Positions 43,994-53,983 of a stretch of 64,000 nucleotides of DNA are shown here, one piece after another; position 1 is the first letter of the stretch, and the number at the start of each line of letters is the position of its first letter. The stretch is taken from NCBI GenBank assembly GCA_009763385.1, contig CM019831.1, positions 87,641,845 through 87,705,844 of the forward strand, written 5' to 3'. Source of the DNA: Coix lacryma-jobi var. lacryma-jobi. Its lineage: Eukaryota > Streptophyta > Magnoliopsida > Poales > Poaceae. The position numbers and the translations under genes were made by a program. The notes under the pieces were generated by a model. That model was not told where the DNA came from. It made no database searches and worked only from the letters and a program-made list of their open reading frames with translations.

Positions 43994-45529
43994 TGTTAAC
44001 ACCAGATTTTCGCACGCGTAGGAATATGATAGGTGGGTCCGGCCAGCAGAGGAGACAGATTCGGCAAACGATCGGCAGCTGTTTGGTCCTCAGAGTTTCG
44101 GTAACTATCTACGCGGTCGGCTATTTCGCGAGACCGTGGTTCCATTTGGAAAACGCGTATTGTGAGTAAAGCTGGCTTGCACGGGAAGACACGTGGTGAT
44201 GGAAGGCACCAAATAATGTAGGGTTTATATCTTTCCGTATTTCATTGTAAAGTCGTAATCGTCTAGGACTCGTGTTTTCATCCAGGGTATAAGTATAAGC
44301 CCTCGACCATTGTAAAATTGTTCACAACCACATCAATACAACTGGCCCCGTGCCATCTTCGAGTCCTTATAGTCGTGTCGTCGAGTTCTTCGAGAGGAAT
44401 CATCGATCCGTCGACCTCCGTAAGTACCGGCAACCTTGCTATCATGTCTAGTATCATGCGGTGGATTTAGAAATGATGCAAGTAGTCTCGTATGTTAAGC
44501 TTAGTATCATGCGGCGGATTTAAGCTTATGACGGGAAGTTTTTACCTATGACTTGTATCGTGCGGCGGATTGAGTCATGAGTAAAAATAGTTATCGGCTC
44601 TGTTAGATTTGGCAGATCTAATAGATTCATCAAGTTATCACGTGTTATATGTTTTATTTATTTAATTTGTACAACACTTTTTGCCCAATCTAGATTGATC
44701 TTTGTTCGGCCTCGTTGCATGAGTTTGCTTGTGCTTTTACTAATTATAAGATCATGATGGCCGAATCGACTTTCAATCTAGGTTGTTACATGTTGCGGGT
44801 TCATACACGCCGATCATGTTTAGGCTTTGATAGAGCTGGGTGCCTTGCGGCAGGTGCAGGTTTTAGATTAGTTTAACCATGCTTGGTTTGTATGTTTCTT
44901 CTTCATGGACCCCAGTTCGGCTAGTTTGCCGATTCTGGTTAAGCATACATGAGTAATGAGTATATATAGATATGTTCAGATGTATGTGTGCTTTTAGCTT
45001 CTTATAATTAGATCATATCTTGCGGTGGATTAATCTAATTATAAGGAGTGGTGTAGATTTATAGCAAGTGGTATCATGCGGTGGATTAGCTTTGCTTGAG
45101 TTTATGCCTGACGGGTTCATGAAGGCTGGACGTGCTGCAGACTAGCTGGATTGGCCTATGCATATGTTATCTGAATAGATCTGTATTTACAAGTTACCTC
45201 TTTTATCCTTTTGTCACGTATGTATTCGGCATTCGACATGTTTACATGCTTTCTCTTTATACTTGCCGAATGACATCTTAAACCTGTTTCGACAAACAGC
45301 TTCTATAGTTGTGTGTCGTAGTGATTGGCTTCCAAAGCTGTACATATGGAACTGTCTGGTTTTTACCCAGCATGTTCCAAGGTATTCACACATTTTATTC
45401 CTTGTTGGTTTTTAGGTCAAACCGACTGGCACGTCTCCGGGTTCGATACACCCCGGGCTCCCGATTGAAGCTAGCCTCGTTCGGCTTGCTGTGTGCCCTT
45501 GACGCGAGACGCCACGTTTTGTGTCAACA
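43994..45529 (+). repeat. Tat-like 3' LTR
   Basis: 1536 bp, TGTTAACACC to GTGTCAACA. It carries the same TATA, splice signals and five-hairpin set as the 5' LTR. It shows clearly more differences from its partner than the Tekay-like pair does, so this insertion is older, as expected from its being the host of the inner array. Confidence 0.95.
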
Positions 45530-45534
45530 GATGT
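45530..45534. other. Target-site duplication GATGT, right copy
   Basis: Matches 21870-21874. Copia pol resumes at 45535. Confidence 0.95.
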
Positions 45535-47475
45535 CACCTTCGACGTGACCAGGGTTTGTCCTTCTTCTCGCTTTGAGCGTGCAGGTGATCACGAGGTTGG
45601 TGAGCCTCTTTTCGATGATGAAGAAGAAGGTGCTGAAGGGATAGATGACCCAGCACCTCCTCCACCTGCTGTGCCGCAAAGAGCGGCTTCTACGACGACT
45701 CATGGCCCCGACACATCTTCTTCCTCGGGGCCATGGGATCCGCCACCTCGAGCGGTACCCTTTGTACCTGAGGAGGCACCAGCTGCTGTTGAGGGGGAGG
45801 CCACTTCGGCAAGGGAGGCGCCATGACACATTCAGCGCCAGCACCCGCCTCAACAGATGATCGGCAGCATCGACGAATGCGTCACCCGGTCAAGGCAAAT
45901 CTCTCACTTTGCTCATTCTGCATTTGTTGCTGATTTTGAACCCTGGGATGTTGGACACGCTTTGACGGATCCAGATTGGGTCAATGCCATGCATGAGGAG
46001 CTTGAGAACTTTGAGAGAAATCGGGTTTGGGTTCTAGTGTCTCCACCTTCTGAGTGTCACCCAATTGGGACAAAATGGGTTTTAAAAAAAAACAGGGAGA
46101 AGATGGCCATGTTGTGAGAAACAAGGCCAGACTCGTAGCCCAGGGATATAGTCAGAAGGAGGGGATAGACTATGACGAGACTTTTGCTCCTGTAGCACGT
46201 TTGGAGGCTATTAGGATACTCTTGGCTTTTGCTGCATCCAAAGGTTTCAAACTTTTTCAAATGGATGTCAAGAGTGCCTTCTTAAATGGCTACATAGAAG
46301 AGGAGGTGTATGTTAGACAACCCCCCGGCTTTGAAAATCCCAAGTTTCCAAACCATGTCTTTAAACTCCACAAAGCTTTGTATGGTTTGAAACAAGCCCC
46401 TAGAGCCTGGTATGATAGGTTGAAAACCTTTTTGCTTGCTAAGGGTTTTAAAATGGGATGTGTAGATAAAACGCTCTTTCTCCTCAAGCAAGGCACTGAT
46501 ACTCTCTTGGTCCAAATTTACGTGGATGATATCATTTTCGGTGGTTCTCCTCAAGCAAGGCACTGATACTCTCTTGCCAAGTTTGCAGATACAATGAGCA
46601 GGGAATTTGAGATGAGCATGATGGGAGAGTTGACGTTTTTCCTCGGGTTGCAAATCAAGCAATCCCGGGAAGGGACGTTTGTGCACTAGGGCAAGTACAC
46701 CCGGGACATTCTAAAGAAATTCAATATGGGTGAGGCCAAGCCTCTTCCAACACCCATGTCGACCACGACGGCCCTGGATGCGGACAAGGAGGGAGAAGCA
46801 GTGGACCAGAAGGAGTACCAGAGTATGATCGGATCGCTGTTGTACCTGACGGCGACACGCCCGGACATCCAGTTCGCGGTGTGTCTGTGCGCGCGATTTC
46901 AGTCGTCGCCGCGCATTTCTCACCGTCAGGCAGTCAAGCGCATTATGAGGTACTTATCCTTCACTCCTGAGTTTGGGATTTGGTATTCTGCTTCCTCCAC
47001 CCTTTCCCTTTGTGGTTATTCCGATGCCGATTTTGCTGGTTGCCGTATTGACCGCAAGTCCACTTCTGGGACTTGCCAGTTTATTGGTTCTTCTCTTGTT
47101 TCGTGGTCTTCTCGCAAGCAGTCTAGTGTCGCCCAGTCTACCATGGAGGCTGAGTATGTTGCTGCGGCTAGCTGTTGTTCCCAGTTACTCTGGATGATGG
47201 CCACTTTGCGTGATTTCGGTCTGAGCTTTTCTCGCGTTCCTTTGCTTTGTGACAGCACGAGTGCTATTAGCGTTGCTAAGAACCCCGTGCTTCACTCGAA
47301 GACCAAACACATTGATGTGCGCTTTCATTTTCTGCGAGACCACTATGAGAAGGGTGATATCGACCTTCGCCATGTCGATACTCATCATCAGTTGGCTGAT
47401 ATTTTCACCAAGCCTTTGGACCAATCGACCTTTAGTCGGTTGAGAGGTGAGCTTGGTGTGTGTTTCCCCTTTTAG
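45535..47475 (+). pseudogene. Copia-2 pol, second part: RT and RNase H
   Basis: A Pro-rich linker is followed by the copia RT (AFLNGYIEEEVYVRQPPGFE; catalytic YVDD near 46520) and RNase H (YSDADFAG, STMEAEYVA, SKTKHIDVRFHFLRD). Lesions: TGA 45824-45826, a frameshift at the A9 run 46084-46092, TGA 46564-46566 created by a 29-bp duplicated segment, and TAG 46687-46689. The frame from 46726 to the stop at 47475 is clean. With the upstream TGA at 21819 this pol is dead. Confidence 0.93.
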
Positions 47476-48993
47476 ATGGGGGAAACATTTTGGTTCTTGT
47501 ACAATATACTGACTCTTTTTCATTTGTCTTTGTTTCTCTTTTGCATTTCAGCATACGCTTTTACATTCTGAGCTTCATGTATATAATCTTTAGAATGTAA
47601 TTATGCTCTGTTTAGTATGCTCCGATGCTATTTGTTGATGCTAGTAGCTTATGCTCCTTCTGATCACTAATACATGATTGTGAGCTGAGCTATTTTTAAA
47701 TGGTGAATTTGCTTAACAAACATAAAACTTGTAAATGTTCACCATTGAGATATGCAACTAGCATGTGTAGGATGTGTTGAATACACTCGTGCTTTTCATA
47801 TATGCTAGGTTGCTATGTCTCTAGTTCTGAGTCTGTCACTTGCTTGGTCTGTTCATATTCTGATATAAAACTTGAACCAAGATAAGTGAATTGTAAAGAT
47901 CGAGATGGGATTGCTTGTCAACACATCACAGTTTCGAGACTGTTTCTCATTGCACTTTGAGTTAAACTTGAGCTGTGTAGTGTATGACCGAAACTGTTGC
48001 TTTAAGCTTCTGATTGCTTCTGCATAGGCTTCACACAGTTGGAAAGTTAGGCAATGACAAGCTCTCAACCTCTCGCAATCACATGCTAAATTCTGAACTT
48101 GTGTAATCTTTACCGCTGCAACTCCGATAAAATTTGGATACACAAGTCTATGTTTCATTCTATAGCATGATGGTTGAACTTTGCTAGGGGTAGTTCACTT
48201 TGTATACATGATTAGCACTTGCTGTTTTCCTGTCTATACATGTGTAGTGCTATTTTGATGGTGAATACCTTTTTGGCTAAAAACTGCTCACTTTGCTCAT
48301 ATGTTCATAGTTCATATTTGGTGATCAGTTTGAGCCTTTGCTAGCTTATATGTGTTCCAGTGAGTCATTGGAGCTATACTGTTTAGAGCATCCTTGCATT
48401 CTATCGACTATATTCCTGAAGCTGCTAACTTGCATTTTGACTCATATGCATTTTGGAAGGGGGAGAACTTCTCTTGTTTGGCACTTTTGATGGTGCATTT
48501 TCTGAAGAGGAGGAAATTGCTTTCGGTTCCTTATGCTTGATGGTGCATTTTCAACTAAGGGGGAGAATTTGCAAATCATATGCTTCCTTGAGTCCAACTA
48601 AGAGGGAGTATTTTAGTTGTGTGCACTATTCGAGGGGGAGTTTGACCGTAAGGTTTTGGTATCGAGCTTTCTTGCTAGTTGTGTTGAGCCTCTGTGCCTC
48701 TATCTTGAGGGACTAGCACTAGCATTTTGCTTCGATTTTTGAAGTTGGTTTTGGCTAGCGGTGTTGAGCCTGTTCTACCTCTTCTTGAGGGCTAGCTTTG
48801 CCTTGCTTGGTTGCGTCAAGCCATTGCCCATGTCTTTGGGGACCAAGTTGTTTTGCTCTTTCCACTTGACCTTCTTCGGCTTTGCTATGCTTTTGGGTCA
48901 TTTGGTCGAGTTCTCTCCTCTCCTTCTTCCTCCTTTCCTCTTTCCATTATGATTTGTGTTGGTAGTTGACAATGCACTCATCAAGGGGGAGAT
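47476..48993 (+). other. Copia-2 3' region with repeated purine tracts
   Basis: 1.5 kb between pol and the 3' LTR, no convincing ORF. Tracts of GGGGGAG type occur near 48459, 48559, 48632 and at the LTR edge (AAGGGGGAGAT, 48983-48993); a weaker AGAGGGAG lies near 48601. Two short duplications are present: GATGGTGCATTTTC near 48490 and 48538, and GTTGAGCCT near 48682 and 48759. The last tract is the functional PPT by position. Confidence 0.75.
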
Positions 48994-49378
48994 TGCGGAT
49001 ACATGGGTGTATGCCGAGTCTCTGAGTGATGAGTGATTGTCAACTGGGATAATGCGCATGCTCTTTGGCTTGTGTTGTGCAGGTGTCGAGCACGGATACA
49101 GTGATCAGAGGCAAGGTGAAGGTCGAGTAGAGACGTGCCGTGCCGAGGGACCGAGAGTGGCGAAGGGCGGACGTGAGGCTTGGACTGAGGGACCGGTGGC
49201 CCGAGGATCAGCTGTGGTGGTTGGCAGCCTGGGACAGTGACGAGCGGAGACTTGCGGGCATGGTGTTGCTTGGGTCGAGGACCTGGGGACACGTGTCGGT
49301 GGACGGGGTGCACGGGCGGTGCATCCCCTCTACAGCTTCGGTTTGGTGGTAGAGCCAGAGAAAAACCATCGGGTGGAC

Positions 49379-49609
49379 GGTTTCTAGGTTTGGGCCTCAA
49401 AACCTGGGCGCGGATGGTTTCCGAGTTTGGCCACAAAACTCGGGCTGAGGACGGTTTCCAGGTTTGGGCCTCAAAACCTGGGTGCTGCGGGTTTGCTGAG
49501 TTTCGGCCACAAAAGTCAGGCGTTGGTGGGCTGGTTTCCTGGTTTGGGCCTCAAAACCGGGGGTTGGCTGTGAAGGCTGGTTTCCCGGTTTGGGCCACAA
49601 AACCGGGGG
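49379..49609 (+). repeat. Six tandem hairpin units in the copia LTR
   Basis: Units of roughly 35-45 bp start with GGTTT, then arm, loop, arm. Loops are TTTGGGCCTCAAAA or TTTGGCCACAAAA. Arms change together: AGGTTT/AAACCT, CGAGTTT/AAACTCG, CCAGGTTT/AAACCTGG, then a copy with one mismatch, one with a G:T pair, and CCCGGTTT/AAACCGGG. Confidence 0.85.
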
Positions 49610-50405
49610 TGCGACGTCCGGGAAAAGGACAGCAGAGCGGTGGCGGCACGTGGCGGCAATCGGGAGGTTGCGTCGAGTCAACGCTACGAGTTGTGCGGGC
49701 GTGGCCGTCGGATCCACCTACCATCGAGTTGGTCCAGAATAACCTTAGGGTTTAGCTGGTTCGCTCTGTAAGTAGATAGGGGTAGAGTGGGAATTAGGAA
49801 TAGTTAGAATTAGGATAAGTAGGGGGAGACACCCACCTCCCGATCTATCTCAGTCATTTGCTCTTTGCACCTAGGGTTTCCTACTCTCCTAATCCCCTGC
49901 TGTAGCTAGCTGAGATCCGCAGAGAACCACACCTCTGTGTATTGGAGATTTTGAGGAAGTGAGGCCGTATCCTCACAGTTGTAGCGTGCGGTAGCCACAC
50001 GGTTGCAGATCGATGTGTTGATTCGCGTTTTGTTCATGTTCTTCGCGTTCTTCGTTTCTCCGTAATTTTCCCGTCACTCGATCTCTCTCCCTACTGCGTC
50101 TTTGCGAAATCCATTTGAATCAACTTGTTCGTTTTTGAAAGGAGATCACTTCTACCGAAGGAATTCATCTAACTCCTCACGAACAAGTAGATCGGGTTGA
50201 TTTCGTTTTCATGGCGCTTTTTCGTTCTTGATCTTCCCCTTTCGATTTCCCGGTGATTGAATCGATTTGAGTGGATGATTTCTTGGGGATAGTCTCCTAA
50301 CTACCCCGTGATCATCTTCTCCAAGTTTGGGAACGTGGGATTTTGATTTGGATCGAATTTGGAGAGATTTGGAGAGGAGGCGACTGAAATCGCCCTCTCT
50401 GCCCG

Positions 50406-50760
50406 TTGGCGGACAGTCCGCGGTTTTGACCGGCGAACAGTCCGCGCATCGGGATCGAGCCTGGTCAGTGGCTGCGGGTCTCGGTCGCGTTACTGTTCCT
50501 TGACCGGCGGACAGTCCGCCGAAGGAACTTGCGGACAGTCCGGGAATCGTCCAGGAACTGTTCAGCAGCTTCGCTGTTTTGGTATTTGACCGGCGGACAG
50601 TCCGCCGTTGGTTTTCGCGGATAGTCCGGGAACGTCCAGGGAGGTTCCAGCAGAGTTGCTGTTTCACGTGTTTGGCTGGCGGACAGTCCGCCATCCCCTC
50701 ACGGACAGTCCGCAGTAGGGGCGGACAGTCCGGGACCCCAGGGCCGGACAGTCTGCGGAT
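50406..50760 (+). repeat. Array of GCGGACAGTCCGC palindromes
   Basis: Ten copies (six-bp arms around one A), several as close pairs about 20-26 bp apart. Equivalent arrays sit at about 3320-3648 and, in copia-1, 2290-2580. Confidence 0.85.
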
Positions 50761-51168
50761 TGGCTGAAGCCTCCGGTTTTGTGCGTTTGCTCTCCTGGCT
50801 TCTTCGCTTGGTTTCCGGACTTCTCGTTTGATCCTATAGTTGATCAAGGAACCTCTCTAGGTATCTTTGCTACTTGTTAGCATAGGTATTTAGGAGTTTC
50901 TCGACGTAGCCGTCTATCTACGTTCGGGACTTGATTTTTGGGGTCGAATTTGTTCCGGTGCTTTTGCCGTTTGGTTTGAAATCGCTTTGTGGTGCCTCGC
51001 TGTGATCCTAGGGATCATCCACCCTCTTCCAAGGGTCGTGGGCATCACGGTTTCAGTCCTAGCTCTTGGGGGTTGATTTTGGAACATTTGGCCAAAGATT
51101 CGAAAGAATTTTTGAGCTCCCATTCACCCCCCCTCTGGTCGCCTTGCTAGTGCTTTCTCGGTCCTTCA

Positions 51169-51922
51169 GTAGTTGGCCCAGTTTAGCAGTAAGGCTCGTT
51201 GTGCTAGCGTTCAACCTAAGTAAGTGGTAAAGGCTAGTACGCCTCGGTACTTGACAAGATAGGAATAAAACTTTACTCAACTTAGTTGCTTTATTGACTT
51301 TTGCCTGCCTTGCTTCGTAACTATCTTGCTTCGTAGTTATCTTGCTTTGTGGTTATCTAGGAGTAGTTAGTAGTTAGTTAGTTATCCTTAGTTATCCTAA
51401 ACCCTTTATCCACCTATCCATCCACCTTACCTTAGCCATCCATTTCATCCTTACCTATCCACCCATATATTCTTTCTAGCCTTTCATCCCCTCTCTTCCC
51501 TTCTCTCCTTTTCCCTTTTCTCCTTTCTTTGACTCTCATCCCCTCCTTGACTCAACTCATACACCACCCTAGCCTTCCCTTGGGATCAAATAAATTGACA
51601 CCTCGTACTCCTAGGCAAAGTGCTACTACGATAGTTCTGTGCGCTTGCAGAATCTCCTCCTGGTAGATTGCAACCTCTCTAGCTAGCTCCTACTAGTGTC
51701 GGGATTGACAACCCCGCTTGGCATTAGTAGATAGCTGCTTTAGCTCCACTCCTTTAGGTATAGTGACCGGACTTGCTACAAGCACTTCTGACGCCGTTGC
51801 CAGGAATAGATTTCATAGTCTACTCCTAGTAACAACGTTAGCAAGTGCCAGTAAGCATTTCTGGGCCGTTACCGGGGATAGTTGCCTAGCTCTATCTTTA
51901 GTGAAGCTAAGAACTACCAACA
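51169..51922 (+). repeat. Athila A 5' LTR, right part
   Basis: Matches 56935-57690 of the 3' LTR closely and ends CTACCAACA. Copia-2 inserted here before GTAGTTGGCC. It contains two imperfect copies of the PBS region (51781-51808, 51854-51880). The apparent ORFs are not genes. Confidence 0.92.
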
Positions 51923-51930
51923 AGCATTTC

Positions 51931-51948
51931 TGGCGCCGTTGCCGGGGA
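51931..51948 (+). promoter_or_regulatory. Athila A primer-binding site
   Basis: TGGCGCCGTTGCCGGGGA, exactly complementary to the 3' end of plant tRNA-Asp, 8 nt after the LTR. Confidence 0.92.
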
Positions 51949-52109
51949 AGGCAATCGGTGTATCGGTTGAGTCCGTGTCGAATTTATCTTCGCTCAAGCT
52001 CCCGCTTAGCGAATCCCATCTTACCCCATTCTTTCTTTCCTTAACTCTTCTTATCTTTTTCCTTCATCTTCTTCAACTTCTTTCTTTCTTATCTCGTTCT
52101 ATCTTCACA

Positions 52110-53983
52110 ATGGCCAACAAGACCATTCGTGAATTTTCTGCTCCTTCTGCTGCTAATGTAGCGAAAGGACCAGACGTGATTGATGCCAACCTCAATTTTG
52201 AGTTGAAACCGGCTCTTATCACGATGGTCCAAGCTAGCCCGTTCTGTGGCAAGGCTCATGAGGATGCCAATGCTCACCTCCAACAATTCTTGGAGATTTG
52301 CGGCACCTTCACCATTAAGGGGATAACCCAAGAAGCCATCCGTCTTCGTCTCTTTCCTTTCTCTTTGCTAGAAAAAGCGAAGCAATGGTTCTATACCGAT
52401 CGCAACGCTGTAGACACATGGGACAAGTGTTCCAATGCTTTTCTCGCCAAATTCTTTCCGATGGGCAAGACGAATGCTCTGCGCAACAAAATCTCTAGCT
52501 TTACGCAACAAGCTGAGGAATCTATTCCCGAGGTTGGGAGAGGTTGCAAGAGTATGTCGCCGCTTGTCCGCACCATGGTATGGAGGACTGACTATTAATC
52601 CAGAACTTCTACCATGGCCTAACCCCATTCTCTAGAAGCCATTTGGATGCCGCCGCCGGCGGTGCATTCTTTTCTCTGAATATTGCAGATGCTAAGGCTC
52701 TCATAGAGAAGATGGTGTCGAACCAAGGATGGAATGACGAGAGACTGCAGCCCCGTAAGCAAGGTATGCATTCCTTTAAGGAAGCCGACTTGATCGTGGC
52801 CAAGATGGACCTGCTGGCAAAGAAGCTGGACAGCTGTGAGAAGATGAACCAACAAGAGAGTGCCCAATCTTTGGAATCCTACATGACTTGTGAAGTCTGT
52901 GGAGAAACCGGACATTCTGGGAGCCACTGCCCCGAGCTACATGAAGATTTGAACTTCATCAACAACAATAACGGTTTCCGTCAACAGAATCAAGGATGGA
53001 ATCAGCCTGCAAATTCTCAAGGTAACAATTCATTCCCCCGCTCTAATTTTCATAATTCTGATGATTTCTCGTTCTTAAAGAATCTAGTCTACTCTCAAGG
53101 TAGAACTACTGAATTCTTGAATAAGAAATTAATGTCGAATGATAAAACCCTTGAGAATATAAATGCTAAGTTGGAAGATTTCTCATCTGCTCTGAAAAAT
53201 CAATTAAGCTTTAATAAGATGTTAGAAACCCAATTAGCTCAACTTGTTGCTATCATACCATCTTTTGAAACTGACAAATTTCCTGCTAAACCTGACATGG
53301 AAACTGCAAATATGGTTGAAATAAAATATTGTAACTATTATGAAGATCAAACCATGACTGTTAAAAAGGGTGATCCTGGTAGTCCCATAATTAGATGCTC
53401 AATCTTTGGTGAAGTCTTTAAAAATGCCATGTGTGATTTAGGATCGAGTGTGAACATTCTATCTAAATTTTTTTATGAAAACTCATTCTTTCCACCCATG
53501 TCATCCACATCTGCCTATGTCGTGCTAGCTGATCAATCCACTTGCTATGTAGAAGGAATAGTCAATGATTTACCTGTTCATATTAGAGGTTCCTATGTTC
53601 CTGCTGATTTCATAATACTAGATATGGGAAATAGGAAAGATGTGCCTCTAATCTTAGGTAGACCCTTCTTGAACACTATTGATGCTTGCATATATGTGGG
53701 GAGTGGTAAAATACGAATGACATTAGGAGGGAGGAAGGAAATATTTTCCTTCTCCCATGGTCCCGCATATGCCGCTAACATGCAGGATGCAAAGCCCGTT
53801 CGTACCAAGAAGAGGCACCGAAGAACAAGGTGGAACAGAAAGAAAGAACCACCTCCTCCTGAGTTGTGTAATTCACATAACAAAGGAGAGGTGCCAAAAG
53901 AAGAAGAACCCGATGGAGTACTAAGAGAAGAAGTGCCCAAGGAAGAAGATCCACCCGATAAGGATGAAATTCCATGGACCTAA
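52110..53983 (+). pseudogene. Athila A gag-protease
   Basis: Start ATG at 52110. The capsid region (FELKPALITMVQASPFCGKA, then EKAKQWFY) is open to about 52530, where a one-base loss (compare SIPE and AWERLQEY in Athila B) shifts the frame. The frame from about 52643 carries DAAAGGAFFSL, a CX2CX4HX4C knuckle CEVCGETGHSGSHC (near 52890) and a retropepsin domain (CDLGSSVNIL near 53430, LILGRPFLNT near 53650), ending in an acidic and Lys-rich tail. No RT follows. It cannot make a complete Gag-Pro. Confidence 0.9.

Larger units (their letters stand above)
21875..45529 (+). mobile_element. Gag-protease-only Ty3/gypsy element (tentatively Tat-like), itself interrupted
   Basis: LTRs of about 1535 bp, a TSD, a gag-protease frame and a PPT, but no reverse transcriptase, RNase H or integrase. 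Without the inner array (25201-39520) it is about 9.3 kb. The protease site FIDGGAAINIM and the following LLLGRDCIHANCCVPSTMHQ resemble elements I know from the Tat side of Ty3/gypsy; the lineage is a tentative inference. It needs enzymes supplied in trans. About 3 kb between protease and 3' LTR holds minus-strand open frames. Confidence 0.88.
2823..51168 (+). mobile_element. Copia-2: Ty1/copia retrotransposon hosting nested insertions
   Basis: Order: truncated 5' LTR (2898-3648 and 17500-17940, split by the Tekay-like element), PBS, gag, pol (split by the Tat-like element at 21874/45530), a 1.5-kb 3' region and a full 3' LTR (48994-51168). Removing both insertions and one TSD copy each restores collinearity with the 3' LTR and a continuous pol frame. 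Pol order protease-integrase-RT-RNase H is diagnostic of Ty1/copia. It lies in the Athila A LTR, since 51169 onward matches 56935 onward; the left target flank is lost at the junction with copia-1. Confidence 0.92.
48994..51168 (+). repeat. Copia-2 3' LTR, complete
   Basis: 2175 bp, TGCGGATACA to GGTCCTTCA. The first ~980 bp have no counterpart in the truncated 5' LTR. It contains six tandem hairpin units (49379-49609) and ten GCGGACAGTCCGC-like palindromes (50406-50760). Apparent ORFs across it are not supported. Confidence 0.9.

Noticed and set aside
49037..49755. Overlapping ORFs up to 172 codons in the copia 3' LTR
   Set aside because: They read through the tandem hairpin units and give low-complexity peptides; absent from the truncated 5' LTR.
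51718..52044. ORF of 108 codons with a near-copy at 57486-57743
   Set aside because: Both lie in U5 of the Athila A LTRs and include the fossil primer-binding sites; repetition reflects the LTR pair, not a gene family.
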